A DNA stretch of 64,000 nt from Bacteroidales bacterium (GCA_030523765.1 JAUNHX010000001.1:1-64000), one strand, 5' to 3'; counted from the stretch's first letter, positions 36,611 through 46,225 are shown. Notes: generated from the sequence alone by a model not told the origin. Numbers and translations: made by a program.

Positions 36611-36616
36611 AGAGGT
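36611..36616 (+). promoter_or_regulatory. Shine-Dalgarno-like site of rpsU
   Basis: AGAGGT lies 7 bases before ATG 36624. In Flavobacterium, bS21 helps hide the anti-Shine-Dalgarno of 16S rRNA and its own mRNA keeps a Shine-Dalgarno; this site would fit the same feedback. Confidence 0.45.
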
Positions 36617-36623
36617 ATTTACA

Positions 36624-36821
36624 ATGATCGTAGTTCCTATTAAAGAAGGCGAAAACATCGAACGTGCTTTGAAGAAACTCAAGAGAAAATTCGAGAAAAC
36701 GGGTGTCGTTAAAGAGTTACGCGAACGCCAGAAATTCACCAAACCTTCGGTTATCGCCCGGGAAAAGAAACTCCACGCTATCTACGTTCAGCAGCTACGT
36801 CAGCAAGCTCTCGACAAATAA
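36624..36821 (+). CDS. rpsU: 30S ribosomal protein bS21
   Basis: A 65-residue, strongly basic protein of the small ribosomal subunit, located near the 3' end of 16S rRNA. MIVVPIKEGENIERALKKLKRKFEKTGVVKELRERQ is a clear S21 match in composition and order; the rest (KPSVIAREKKLHAIYVQQLR) is the usual extended C-terminus. In Bacteroidota bS21 contributes to blocking the anti-Shine-Dalgarno, which explains why most mRNAs here lack one. It lies downstream of rpmB and ends in a strong terminator. Confidence 0.96.
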   Translation: MIVVPIKEGENIERALKKLKRKFEKTGVVKELRERQKFTKPSVIAREKKLHAIYVQQLRQQALDK

Positions 36822-36850
36822 GATTGCAAGTTTCTTATTACGAATCAACG

Positions 36851-36892
36851 AAAAAAGGTCCTTCTTCGTTTTGAAGAGAGGGTCTTTTTTTT
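36851..36892. terminator. Bidirectional terminator, rpsU / dusB
   Basis: An A-run, then GGTC with CTTCTTC/GAAGAG extension, then GGGTC and eight T residues, in the gap between converging genes. Confidence 0.85.
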
Positions 36893-36925
36893 ATACCCTA
36901 AAGTACCTTCCAACCAACCTACTCT

Positions 36926-37930
36926 TTACCCAATCGTAGAGGATTCATCGTTTGTCAACAAAGGCTGATAATTGGAATAAAACTGCACAATCTGATCGAA
37001 CAGCGGCAACAACGCTTCATAAGAGGTGAGGGTGACCAAAGGAATGCGGAACTGTTTGAAATGAGGAAGTCCATAGAAATAGCCACCATAATGTTTACGC
37101 ATCTCAAACATCGCGGTATGCTCACCCTTAAATTCGATAGCAGCGCACAGATGTGATTTGCAAACATCAACACGCTCCTGGATAGAGATATTGCGAAGAG
37201 GCTTCCCTTCTATCAACCGGTGCGACTGTTCGAAAATCCAGGGGTTACCAATAGCCCCTCGCCCTATCAATATACCATCAACACCATATCTAGATCGAGC
37301 CTCAACCACTTGCTCGGGCACAGTAATATCACCATTGCCAAAAACTGGAATATGTAGGCGAGGGTTGGCCTTAGTTTCAGCAATCAACGACCAGTCGGCC
37401 TTACCCTTATACATCTGCGATTTGGTGCGTCCGTGAATACTGATCGCCACAACCCCGACATCCTGCAACTGCTCGGCAAGCGATACAATAGGCTTGTTCG
37501 TTTCATCGAATCCCAACCGCGTCTTAACCGTTAACGGCAAAGGCGATCGCTTCACCAAAGCAGCCGTAATACGTATCAGTTTGGGAATATCGTTCAGCAT
37601 GCCCGATCCAGCCCCTTTCCCTGCCACCTTACGAACGGGACATCCCCAGTTGATATCGATAAAATCGGGTTTTGCGTCAGTAACAATATCAATACAACGC
37701 AAGAGCGAATCTTCATCGGCACCAAAAATCTGTATCCCTATAGGATGTTGTTCAGGGGTGAAAAGCATCTTACGACGACTTTTTTCTGCTTCGCGATTCA
37801 AAGCCTCCGAAGCGATAAACTCAGTAATAAGTCCATCGGCACCAAACTGTTTGCACAGTTGGCGAAAAGGAAGGTCGGTAACATCGTCCATCGGCGAGAG
37901 GATCAGCGGGAAAGGAGCGTCAAAAAGCAT
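36926..37930 (-). CDS. dusB: tRNA-dihydrouridine synthase
   Basis: A TIM-barrel flavoenzyme of 334 residues that reduces uridine in tRNA D-loops with NADPH. SPMDDVTDLPFRQLC is the family N-terminal motif, the catalytic acid Cys97 sits in DINWGCPVRKV, and KTRLGFDE and NGDI (phosphate and FMN binding) follow. GAIGNPWIFEQ near 220-230 closes the flavin site. The DusB-type subfamily is likely, as Bacteroidota usually carry one or two. An upstream ATG four codons earlier (37942) could also be used. It converges with rpsU and diverges from cdd. Confidence 0.93.
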   Translation of the reverse strand: MLFDAPFPLILSPMDDVTDLPFRQLCKQFGADGLITEFIASEALNREAEKSRRKMLFTPEQHPIGIQIFGADEDSLLRCIDIVTDAKPDFIDINWGCPVRKVAGKGAGSGMLNDIPKLIRITAALVKRSPLPLTVKTRLGFDETNKPIVSLAEQLQDVGVVAISIHGRTKSQMYKGKADWSLIAETKANPRLHIPVFGNGDITVPEQVVEARSRYGVDGILIGRGAIGNPWIFEQSHRLIEGKPLRNISIQERVDVCKSHLCAAIEFKGEHTAMFEMRKHYGGYFYGLPHFKQFRIPLVTLTSYEALLPLFDQIVQFYSNYQPLLTNDESSTIG

Positions 37931-37992
37931 CGTAACACACAATAATTTTCAAAGAATAACGTAATAACAGCAAATAAATTATAACAGTGCCC

Positions 37993-38457
37993 ATGAAAAA
38001 AGAGCATATTGTTTCATACGAAGAGGTTAGCCTTAACGAACTAACCCCGCAAGACAAAGTACTCATAGCAGCCGCTATCGAAGCCACACAGTCGTCATAC
38101 AGCCCTTACTCCCACTTCAGCGTAGGGGCAGCATTGCAACTCGATTCGGGCATCATAGTGAAAGGTTCAAACCAAGAAAACATCGCCTATCCTAGCGGTC
38201 TTTGTGCCGAACGAACAGCGATGTTTGCCGCTTCTGCCCAACATCCTGGAGCACATTTCGAGGCCTTAGCCATAGCAGCTCGCAACACCGAGGGGAAGTT
38301 ATGTGGAGCCTCCCCCTGCGGAGCTTGCCGACAAGTGATGTCAGAATATGAGATGCGACAGCACCATCCAATGCGTATTTTGATCTATTTTTCAGATACC
38401 AAAATACTGATTTTCGACAAGGTGGAAGGGCTACTTCCCTTCAGTTTTAATATGTAG
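37993..38457 (+). CDS. cdd: Cytidine deaminase
   Basis: A 154-residue pyrimidine salvage enzyme that converts cytidine or deoxycytidine to uridine forms in the cytoplasm. The zinc ligands and catalytic Glu are visible as Cys71-Ala-Glu73 and Pro-Cys109-Gly-Ala-Cys112, the homotetrameric Cdd pattern. YSPYSHFSVGAAL (37-49) is the substrate-binding N-terminal motif. The longest frame begins two codons earlier with GTG; ATG 37993 is the more likely start. The gap to dusB is 62 bases, a shared divergent control region without clear boxes. Confidence 0.93.
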   Translation: MKKEHIVSYEEVSLNELTPQDKVLIAAAIEATQSSYSPYSHFSVGAALQLDSGIIVKGSNQENIAYPSGLCAERTAMFAASAQHPGAHFEALAIAARNTEGKLCGASPCGACRQVMSEYEMRQHHPMRILIYFSDTKILIFDKVEGLLPFSFNM

Positions 38458-38537
38458 AATAAAATATTTTTTATATAATAACTATTTATAAAGCAAAAAC
38501 ATACACCCATAAGCAAAAAAAGTTTACACTCTTTTTC

Positions 38538-38567
38538 TTGGCAAACTCATTTTTCTTTGTATTTTTG
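38538..38567 (+). promoter_or_regulatory. Promoter of the parvulin-type chaperone gene
   Basis: TTG (38538-38540), exactly 19 bases, TATTTTTG (38560-38567). The leader of about 125 bases holds an inverted pair ATTGTTGG and CCAACAACAAT. Confidence 0.8.
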
Positions 38568-38695
38568 CACGCTATTATTGTTGGCAAGTAAGGTTTTTAG
38601 AAAGGGGTATTTTCATCCCATCAAAACCAACAACAATCAATGGCAATTTATAATTGAAATATCAGTTTGAAACAAAACATATAAAAGTAATAAAA

Positions 38696-40834
38696 ATGGG
38701 AATAATAGGAACTATTAGAAAACATTCCGGATGGGCAGTAGCTATTGTAGGTATTGCCATCGTTTGCTTTATTATTGGCGACTTAACTAAGAATGGAAAC
38801 AAAATCCCCGACCTTGGAAAAATAGACGGTCGTACCATCACCAGTCAAGTATTCAATGCTAGAGTAGCTGAGTACGAAGAGAACTACAAAGCACAGACAG
38901 GTGCTTTGAATGTTGACAACGAAACTGAGTATCAGATTCGCGAACAAGTATGGCAGAGCCTGGTACAAGAAACCCTTCTGGGCGAGCAGATGGCCAAACT
39001 TGGTATCGAGGTTGGAGCTAGAGAGTTGAGCGACATGTATTCGGGCGACTTTATTCACCCCTATCTTCGTCAAAGCTTCACCGATCCTGCTACCGGTCAG
39101 TACAACTACCAGTATGTTAAATCGGTTGCTGATAACTTCGACCAAATTCAAGACACCCTCTTCAAGACCCAGTGGATCCAGATGGAGAAACAGATCAAGG
39201 AAGATCGCGCTCAGCAGAAATATATGAGCATGATTCAGGGTGCCTTCTATACCCCCAACGTTATGGCCAAATATTTGGCCGAACTGGGCACTACCAGCAG
39301 TGACTGCCGTGTAGCTATGGCCTCCTTCCAAAGCGTAAGCGATGATGAGGTTACCCTTAAAGACGAAGACTACAAGAAATACTATGACGAACACAAAGCC
39401 GAACTCCGTGTTCGCGATGAGATTCGCAATATCGACTTTGTTCTCTTCCCCATCAATCCTACTCAGGAAGACCTTGCTAATATCAAGGAAGAAGTAGATA
39501 GCACTTGGACAGAATTCCAAACCACTACCGAAGACCTTGCATTCTTCGTAAACGACGTTTCGGAGACACAATACGACTCCACCTTCATGAAGGCTTCCGA
39601 TTTCCCCGCACCCTTCGATTCTATCATTGTTCACAAAGGTGAAGGTTCCTTCATTGAGCCTATGGTAGTTGGCAATGCATGGATGATGGGTAAGGTGGTT
39701 AAAACCGATATGCGTCCCGATAGCCTTCGCGCTAGCGTAATCTGGGTACTTAATAGCAAAGCTGGTGCACAGATTTCCCGTACCGAAGAACAAGCTAAAC
39801 ATTTGGCCGATAGCGTAGCAGCCTTGATTCGTGGAGGCATGCCTATCGAAGAAGCCACCAACCAGTTCAGCGATGGCGACAAGAGCAAGGGTGGTGACGA
39901 AGGATGGCAAAAAGATGGTCAATATGGCTTCCTCAACGACGAAATTCTCAGCAACCCCGTGGGTAGCGTTGTCGTTGTTGATCACCCTCAGGGTGTAGGC
40001 CAGTGTGTTGTTGCCATTACGGGCAAGACCACTCCCATGAAGAAATATCGCGTAGCTCTGATTACCCGCAACATGGTTCCCAGCAGCGCTACTGAGAAAA
40101 CCATCTACAACAACGCCACCAAGTTTGCAGGCCAATATCGTACTCACGATGAGATGATTGCTGCTGCTCAGGAGCAGAACCTGATGGTTCGCAACGCACA
40201 GGTTCGTATCATGGACAACTCCATTGCTGGTGTTGCCAATGTACGCGAAGTTGTACAATGGACCTACGAAGAGACCACCCAAGAGAATACCGTTGCCGAC
40301 AAAGTATTCAACTCTGATAACGCTTACCTCGTAGTAGCACTGAAAGATGTTTACAAGAAGGGCATCCTTCCTTTGGAACAGGCTCGTCCTATGATTGAAA
40401 ACAATGTTCGTCTTGAGAAGAAAGCCGAACTGCTGATGGCTCGTGCTGAAGAGGCTATGGGCAGTACCAAAGATATCAACGTATTGGCTCAGAAGATGGG
40501 TACCACTGTTGACAGTTTGAATGGTGTAAACTTTAACGACTACTATCTGCAGAAATACGGTATGGAGCCTAAGGTTCAAGCCGCTATCACTGCTGCTGGC
40601 AAAGGCAAGATGGTAGGTCCTGTGAAAGGTGCCAACGGTGTATATATGGTTCAGGTTGACAACACCTATGCTGCTCCAGTACCTGAAGGCGTAAGTGCCG
40701 AAGATGCTGCCAAATCGCGCATCGAAGGCATCCGTCAGCAGATGCAGCAAGCCAATAGCCAGAAAGCCAACTCGGTATTCACCGTGCTGAAAGATCAGGC
40801 TAAGATTGTTGACCAACGCAACAAATTCTTCTAG
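38696..40834 (+). CDS. PpiD/SurA-like peptidyl-prolyl isomerase, membrane anchored
   Basis: A 712-residue periplasmic folding factor held by one N-terminal membrane segment (about residues 12-30, WAVAIVGIAIVCFIIGD). A SurA-N-like chaperone region follows, then a parvulin rotamase domain (about 345-445) with FSDGDKSKGGDEGW and GSVVVVDHPQGVGQCVVAITGK, and a second helical region to the C-terminus. It should assist outer-membrane and secreted proteins, which are many here. The frame is open from 38654, but MGIIGTIRKHSGWAVAIV at 38696 is the usual start in the family. Well-placed promoter and terminator make it monocistronic. Confidence 0.88.
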   Translation: MGIIGTIRKHSGWAVAIVGIAIVCFIIGDLTKNGNKIPDLGKIDGRTITSQVFNARVAEYEENYKAQTGALNVDNETEYQIREQVWQSLVQETLLGEQMAKLGIEVGARELSDMYSGDFIHPYLRQSFTDPATGQYNYQYVKSVADNFDQIQDTLFKTQWIQMEKQIKEDRAQQKYMSMIQGAFYTPNVMAKYLAELGTTSSDCRVAMASFQSVSDDEVTLKDEDYKKYYDEHKAELRVRDEIRNIDFVLFPINPTQEDLANIKEEVDSTWTEFQTTTEDLAFFVNDVSETQYDSTFMKASDFPAPFDSIIVHKGEGSFIEPMVVGNAWMMGKVVKTDMRPDSLRASVIWVLNSKAGAQISRTEEQAKHLADSVAALIRGGMPIEEATNQFSDGDKSKGGDEGWQKDGQYGFLNDEILSNPVGSVVVVDHPQGVGQCVVAITGKTTPMKKYRVALITRNMVPSSATEKTIYNNATKFAGQYRTHDEMIAAAQEQNLMVRNAQVRIMDNSIAGVANVREVVQWTYEETTQENTVADKVFNSDNAYLVVALKDVYKKGILPLEQARPMIENNVRLEKKAELLMARAEEAMGSTKDINVLAQKMGTTVDSLNGVNFNDYYLQKYGMEPKVQAAITAAGKGKMVGPVKGANGVYMVQVDNTYAAPVPEGVSAEDAAKSRIEGIRQQMQQANSQKANSVFTVLKDQAKIVDQRNKFF

Positions 40835-40862
40835 TAGAAGTTTCTACAATAGCATAAAAGAA

Positions 40863-40907
40863 CGAAGGGGGCGGGGCGGACTACAAGCTTTGCCCCCTTG
40901 CTTTTGA
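40863..40907 (+). terminator. Terminator after the PpiD-like gene
   Basis: Arms AAGGGGGC/GCCCCCTT (40865-40872, 40892-40899) with a GC-rich inner extension, followed by GCTTTT. Confidence 0.8.
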
Positions 40908-40941
40908 GCTCTCCTCAAAAACAATAAAAACCATCTCACCA

Positions 40942-41934
40942 ATGAACGACAAAGAAAAGAAACCCTCATGGCTAAGCCGTACGTGGAACACCCTCACCAA
41001 TCTGTTCCACTTTATTGGTGATGTATGGAAAAAACTGTGGGCCCACCGATCCGAATGGAAAAAGAAACACCGATTGGTGTTTATGGACAGCGAAACCTAT
41101 AAGGAACGCTGGTCAGTAGAGCTTTCGGCCACCAACCTCTTTGTATGGGGAGGTATTAGTATCATCATACTCATAGCCCTCACATCACTCATTATCGCCT
41201 TCACCCCATTGCGCGAACTGATACCCGGCTATACTAGCAACAAGTTGGTAGAGCAGACCTATCAGAACGCCCTTGTTATCGATTCGCTCGAAAAACAGAT
41301 TGCAGGACAAGAGCGTATGTTGGCCGATATCAAAGATGTAATTATGGGTAACGATCCTGGCACCCGCATCAGTGCTGCCGACTCGGCCCGTGCTGCCAAC
41401 GATACCACCAACAAAGCCAAAGGAACAACGGCAGGCTACAAACACTCCGATGCCGATTCGCTATTACGCAAAGAGGTAGAAGAGCAAGACCGATATACAG
41501 TAAAGGTGTCCACACAAGCAAACAATAACTCACAAGTAGCTGACAATACCACCATCAATACAACCACTATCCTCCTTTTCCCCCCAGTAAAAGGAAAAGT
41601 CATCTCACCCTACGATCCCAAGACAAAACATTATGGGGTTGATATTGCTGGTGCCATCAACGAACCCATCAAAGCAGTAGCACCTGGCACCGTTATCTTC
41701 TCCAACTTCACCACCGAGACTGGTCATGTAATAGCCATACAGCATCAAGGTGGCATGATCTCTATCTACAAACATAACAGCGCATTGCTCAAACATGGCG
41801 GCGATGTGGTACGGGCAGGCGAACCCATAGCCTTCTTAGGCAACTCTGGCGAACTATCGAGCGGGCCACATCTCCACTTCGAGCTATGGGTAGGCGGAAA
41901 ACCGGTCAACCCACTCGTTTATATCTCCTTCTAA
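40942..41934 (+). CDS. M23-family (LytM-type) peptidase
   Basis: A 330-residue envelope protein. A basic cytoplasmic N-terminus (about 60 residues) is followed by one membrane segment (about 69-88) and a periplasmic linker with low complexity. The C-terminal M23 domain (about 215-330) has HYGVDI (zinc His and Asp), the strand GHVIAIQH, YKHNSALL and the second zinc motif GPHLHFELW. Such enzymes cut peptidoglycan cross-links or activate amidases, and the zinc ligands here look complete. It heads a tight run with dxr, the site-2 protease and the LptF/G-type gene (gaps of 39, 69 and 28 bases), a plausible envelope operon. Confidence 0.9.
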   Translation: MNDKEKKPSWLSRTWNTLTNLFHFIGDVWKKLWAHRSEWKKKHRLVFMDSETYKERWSVELSATNLFVWGGISIIILIALTSLIIAFTPLRELIPGYTSNKLVEQTYQNALVIDSLEKQIAGQERMLADIKDVIMGNDPGTRISAADSARAANDTTNKAKGTTAGYKHSDADSLLRKEVEEQDRYTVKVSTQANNNSQVADNTTINTTTILLFPPVKGKVISPYDPKTKHYGVDIAGAINEPIKAVAPGTVIFSNFTTETGHVIAIQHQGGMISIYKHNSALLKHGGDVVRAGEPIAFLGNSGELSSGPHLHFELWVGGKPVNPLVYISF

Positions 41935-41973
41935 CTTAACAACACTCATCAACAAACATAACCTTCATTTTTC

Positions 41974-43110
41974 ATGAAACGAATAGCTATCCTCGGCTCT
42001 ACTGGCTCGATAGGCACACAGACACTCAATGTGGTTCGTCGTCATCCTGACGATTTCTCAGTCGAAGTGCTTTGTGCTGGCAATAATGCAGAGCTCCTTA
42101 TACAGCAAGCCCTCGAATTTGATCCCAATACCGTAGTTATCGCCAACAAAGCACTCTATACCCAAGTACAAGAGGCGCTGTCAACAACCGATATCAAGGT
42201 GTTTGCTGGCGAAGAGAGCATCTGCGATGTGATGGAGATGGGAAGCATAGATATTGTAGTGGCTGCCATCGTAGGCTTTGCAGGACTGCGTCCCACAATG
42301 CGTGCCATCGAACATGGCAAGACCATTGCCCTTGCCAACAAAGAGACGATGGTGGTGGCAGGCGAAATCGTTACCCGCACCGCCTTCGAACACCATACCC
42401 CCATACTACCTGTTGATTCCGAACACTCAGCCATCTTCCAATGTCTTGAGCCTGGTGTTGCTATCGACAAGATACTCCTTACCGCATCAGGAGGCCCCTT
42501 CTTTGGTAAGAACCGTAGCGAACTGCAACACGTAAGTCTTGATCAAGCCCTCAACCATCCCAACTGGAAGATGGGACGCAAGGTAACCATTGATTCTGCA
42601 TCGCTGATGAACAAAGGACTAGAGGTCATCGAAGCCAAATGGCTTTTTGGCGTTAACGTGGATCAAATCGAAGTGTTAGTACATCCCCAATCGGTAGTCC
42701 ACTCAATGGTACAATATGCCGATGGCAGCATCAAAGCACAGATAGGTACCGCCACTATGGAAACCCCCATCCAATATGCCCTAACCTATCCCAACCGAAT
42801 AGAGAGCCACTTACCTCGCTTCTCCTTCCTCGACCATCCTCAACTAACCTTCCATCGTCCCGATACCTCCACCTTCCGATGCCTTGACCTTGCCTATCAA
42901 GCCATTAGGAAAGGGGGCAATATGCCTTGCATTATGAATGCTGCTAACGAGGTGGCTGTGCAACGCTTCATCGATGGAAAGATCCAATTCCTAGAGATAG
43001 CCGACTTTGTTGAAACCGCTATGAACCGAAGTCTCTTTATAGCACAACCCACCCTCGATGATCTCTTTGCTACCGATAGTGAAGTAAGGGGATGTTGTGC
43101 CACACAATAA
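41974..43110 (+). CDS. dxr: 1-deoxy-D-xylulose 5-phosphate reductoisomerase
   Basis: A 378-residue cytoplasmic enzyme of the MEP isoprenoid pathway, converting DXP to MEP with NADPH. The nucleotide-binding loop GSTGSIG is at residues 8-14. The metal site uses Asp148 and Glu150 in PVDSEHSA, and the flexible lid ASGGPF follows near 171. The helix with HPNWKMGRKVTIDSA and the C-terminal four-helix domain (NAANEVAV) match the family. Its link with rseP is conserved in many bacteria, as here. Confidence 0.97.
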   Translation: MKRIAILGSTGSIGTQTLNVVRRHPDDFSVEVLCAGNNAELLIQQALEFDPNTVVIANKALYTQVQEALSTTDIKVFAGEESICDVMEMGSIDIVVAAIVGFAGLRPTMRAIEHGKTIALANKETMVVAGEIVTRTAFEHHTPILPVDSEHSAIFQCLEPGVAIDKILLTASGGPFFGKNRSELQHVSLDQALNHPNWKMGRKVTIDSASLMNKGLEVIEAKWLFGVNVDQIEVLVHPQSVVHSMVQYADGSIKAQIGTATMETPIQYALTYPNRIESHLPRFSFLDHPQLTFHRPDTSTFRCLDLAYQAIRKGGNMPCIMNAANEVAVQRFIDGKIQFLEIADFVETAMNRSLFIAQPTLDDLFATDSEVRGCCATQ

Positions 43111-43179
43111 GAAAAACCTTTTTGAGTTATTAGAACATTATCAACCCTACTAGAATAAAATAAAGAATAAATAAAGTAA

Positions 43180-44733
43180 ATGAAGATACTTGCACTCCTG
43201 CTCAGCCTCACCCTTCTTGTGGCCACCCATGAACTGGGCCACTTGGGGTTCGCCAAACTGTTTAAAACCCGAGTACGACGCTATTATCTCTTCTTCAATC
43301 CTGGCTTCTCACTTTTCAAAGCCAAGAAGTTTGATGGCAAATGGCACTTTGCCTTCTTCAGCAAAAAGGATCCCAAAAGCTGGAAAGTAGAAGATCCCAA
43401 CAAGCCTGAAGAGGAATGGGAATACAAAGATCCTGACAACACATTATGGGGTATTGGATGGCTGCCCCTCGGTGGCTATTGCGATATTGCTGGCATGGTA
43501 GACGAAACCAAATCGGACAAAGATTTGGCCTCCGAACCACAGCCATGGGAATATCGTACCAAACCTACATGGCAAAGACTTCTAATCATTAGCGGTGGAG
43601 TATTAGTCAACTTCGTTTCAGCCCTGATTATTTACACCTGCATCTTTGCCCATTGGGGAAAAGATGAACTGCCTTTGCAGAATGCCACCTACGGATACGA
43701 ATACCATCAAATACTCCTCGATGAAGGATTCCAAAATGGCGATATCATCTATGCCATTGATGGTGTAAAACAGACCGACCTAGCCAGCGCACAGCAGTCG
43801 CTCCTACTCGATAACGCCAAAACCGTTACCGTTCGCAGACAGCAGCAGCAAGACTGGGATACCTATGCCGCTACCCTCGATAGCAATGCCAATCGTATGA
43901 ACGACTCGCTCCTATGGGCTGCCGGATTGGTAGGAATAGAAGAACAACAAGTCGACATACCTATCAGCAAAGAGATGGTGTCACGTATTGTCCGTGAAAA
44001 CCCGCGCCAAATGATTGGTATTCGCAATCCCTTTGTAGTGAAAGACTTCGTTGCAGGCAGCACCGCTCAGATAGCTGGCATCAGCATCAACGACCAAGTA
44101 CATTCTATCAACGGCATTGCCTGCTCCACCTACACCGATATCCAAGCCCAACTGCAACAACATAAAGGCGATACGATCATGGTAGGCGTGCTCCGTAGTG
44201 AAGCCACACCTAATGCCATAGCCTACAACGACAGCCTTTATTACTGCCAGATACCGATGGAGCTAACCAACGATGGCAAGATGGGCGTGCAACTCAAAAC
44301 ACCCATCGAAGTATTCGAAGTAGAGCACTCCGATTACACTTTCCTCCAAGCCATCCCCGCAGGTATTAAATATGGATGGGAACAACTTACCACCTATGTC
44401 TCCTCACTGAAGATCCTCTTCTCGAAAGAGGGAGCACAAAGCCTAGGCGGTTTTGGCACCATAGGCAGCCTCTTCCCCAAAGACTGGGATTGGTTCTCAT
44501 TCTGGAACATCACCGCATTCTTGGCTATCATCCTTGCCTTCATGAACTTTATTCCTATCCCTGGACTCGATGGTGGCCATATCATGTTCACCCTTTACGA
44601 GATTATCACCCACCGCAAACCTAGCGACAAATTCCTCAATATTGCCAACAATATTGGTATGGCGCTACTCTTTGCCCTCATCATCCTTGCCAATGGTAAC
44701 GACCTATGGCGATGGTTAAAAATGAAGTTCTAG
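43180..44733 (+). CDS. rseP: RIP site-2 zinc protease (RseP-like)
   Basis: A 517-residue intramembrane metalloprotease. The first membrane segment has HELGH (17-21), the zinc-binding motif, and the third zinc ligand sits in NFIPIPGLDGGH with Asp464. Two PDZ-like domains (about 165-370) lie in the periplasm; membrane segments occur near 1-25, 140-160, 440-460 and 490-510. It should cut single-pass anti-sigma factors or signal-peptide remnants within the membrane; a sigma/anti-sigma pair lies 15 kb away but no link is proven. The cytoplasmic loop after the first segment is longer than in RseP of E. coli. Confidence 0.93.
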   Translation: MKILALLLSLTLLVATHELGHLGFAKLFKTRVRRYYLFFNPGFSLFKAKKFDGKWHFAFFSKKDPKSWKVEDPNKPEEEWEYKDPDNTLWGIGWLPLGGYCDIAGMVDETKSDKDLASEPQPWEYRTKPTWQRLLIISGGVLVNFVSALIIYTCIFAHWGKDELPLQNATYGYEYHQILLDEGFQNGDIIYAIDGVKQTDLASAQQSLLLDNAKTVTVRRQQQQDWDTYAATLDSNANRMNDSLLWAAGLVGIEEQQVDIPISKEMVSRIVRENPRQMIGIRNPFVVKDFVAGSTAQIAGISINDQVHSINGIACSTYTDIQAQLQQHKGDTIMVGVLRSEATPNAIAYNDSLYYCQIPMELTNDGKMGVQLKTPIEVFEVEHSDYTFLQAIPAGIKYGWEQLTTYVSSLKILFSKEGAQSLGGFGTIGSLFPKDWDWFSFWNITAFLAIILAFMNFIPIPGLDGGHIMFTLYEIITHRKPSDKFLNIANNIGMALLFALIILANGNDLWRWLKMKF

Positions 44734-44761
44734 CCTCTCTTCGAAGCGAAAAGCATCATTC

Positions 44762-46225
44762 ATGAAAAAAATCGACCGTCTCATACTCCGCTCCTTCCTT
44801 GGGCCCTTGCTGCTCACGTTTGCCATTGCGGTATTCGTGCTCTTGATGCAGTTTGTATGGAAATATGTCGATGATATGGTGGGCAAAGGACTTGAATTCA
44901 AGGTTATTGCCGAACTGCTCTTCTACGCCTCGGCCACCTTTGTCCCCATGGCCCTTCCCATCGCAGTGCTTTTTGCTAGCATCATGACCATGGGCAACTT
45001 TGGTGAGAAGTACGAGTTGGTGGCCATGAAAGCTGGCGGTATCTCACTTACCCGTGCCATGATGCCTATGGCCCTTGTGGTGCTACTACTTACAGGCGTT
45101 GCGTTCTATTTTGCCAATAATGTGATGCCAGCAGCAACACTCAAATATCGTACCATTCTATACGATGTAACCCGTAAAAAACCCGCTATCAATATCAAAC
45201 CGGGCGAATTCTATAACGAGATTGACGGTTATGTTATTCATATCAACAAGAAACATACCGATGGAATGACCCTCGAAGATGTTACCATCTACGACCATTC
45301 CCAAGGGCCCACCAACGTCAATATCGTCAAAGCCCGCACTGGCATTATGCAAACCAGTGCCGATGAACGATACATGGTGCTCACCCTCAACGATGGATGC
45401 CTATACAATGAAGAGACTACTGGTGAGAAACAACTCACCCGCCCCTTCACCCGTATCTTCTTTGACCAACAAATCATGGCGTTCGATATCTCCTCGTTTG
45501 CCTTCAACAAGAGTGACGAAAGTTTCTTTGAAGGCAACTATCGTATGATGAACACCACCCAATTGCAAGAACATATCGTAGCCCTCGAAGCATCGCGCAA
45601 CCAACGTCTTGCCGATTACCAGCACAACCTAGATGAACACCTACGTGCCCAACATATGACTCCACCTACCACTGAAACCGTTGCTACCGACAGCCTGCTA
45701 TGGCATGTAGATGGCACCAGCTTCGCACAGCTCAAGGAGCGTGGACGTAGGCAAGTGCTCTCCCGTGCACAGAACGAAGCCCGGCAGTGCCGCGAGTTGA
45801 TAAGTATGCATCAGCAAATACTTAGCAGCGACAATGAATACATCAATCGCCACTACATTGAATATCATCGTAAATTCACCCTTTCCATTGCCTGTCTGAT
45901 TCTCTTCCTTGTAGGAGCCCCCTTTGGCAGCATAGTACGCCGCGGAGGATTAGGGTTGCCATTGGTTGCTAGCGTTGCTTTCTTTGTAAGCTACTATGTT
46001 ATTGGTATGATAGCCGAAAAGGCTGTACGAGGCAGTGTGATGGGCCCCATAGGTATGTGGATATCCAGTTTTGTAATGCTTCCCATAGGCCTCTACCTCA
46101 CCATTCAAGCCACTACCGATCGCAACCAAATTATCAGTGAATGGATTATCAAGATACGAGAACGGATACAGCGACGACGAGCCGCCAAACATCCCACCCC
46201 ACCCTCAGTACCTAAAGAACAATAG
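44762..46225 (+). CDS. LptF/LptG-family permease
   Basis: A 487-residue inner-membrane protein of the YjgP/YjgQ family, which with LptB and LptC extracts lipopolysaccharide toward the outer membrane. Three membrane segments occupy the first 120 residues (for example LLLTFAIAVFVLLMQFVW, FVPMALPIAVLFASIMTMGNFGE), then a periplasmic beta domain (about 130-320) and three C-terminal segments (about 370-460) with PFGSIVRRGGLGLP. Single copies in Bacteroidota are often called LptG or LptF without proof; I leave the symbol open. It ends the M23-dxr-rseP run. Confidence 0.88.
   Translation: MKKIDRLILRSFLGPLLLTFAIAVFVLLMQFVWKYVDDMVGKGLEFKVIAELLFYASATFVPMALPIAVLFASIMTMGNFGEKYELVAMKAGGISLTRAMMPMALVVLLLTGVAFYFANNVMPAATLKYRTILYDVTRKKPAINIKPGEFYNEIDGYVIHINKKHTDGMTLEDVTIYDHSQGPTNVNIVKARTGIMQTSADERYMVLTLNDGCLYNEETTGEKQLTRPFTRIFFDQQIMAFDISSFAFNKSDESFFEGNYRMMNTTQLQEHIVALEASRNQRLADYQHNLDEHLRAQHMTPPTTETVATDSLLWHVDGTSFAQLKERGRRQVLSRAQNEARQCRELISMHQQILSSDNEYINRHYIEYHRKFTLSIACLILFLVGAPFGSIVRRGGLGLPLVASVAFFVSYYVIGMIAEKAVRGSVMGPIGMWISSFVMLPIGLYLTIQATTDRNQIISEWIIKIRERIQRRRAAKHPTPPSVPKEQ

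Noticed and set aside
38783-40816. A 677-codon open frame antisense to the PpiD-like gene
   Set aside because: The plus-strand gene has a perfect promoter, family domains and a terminator. The antisense frame shows no domain and follows codon bias.
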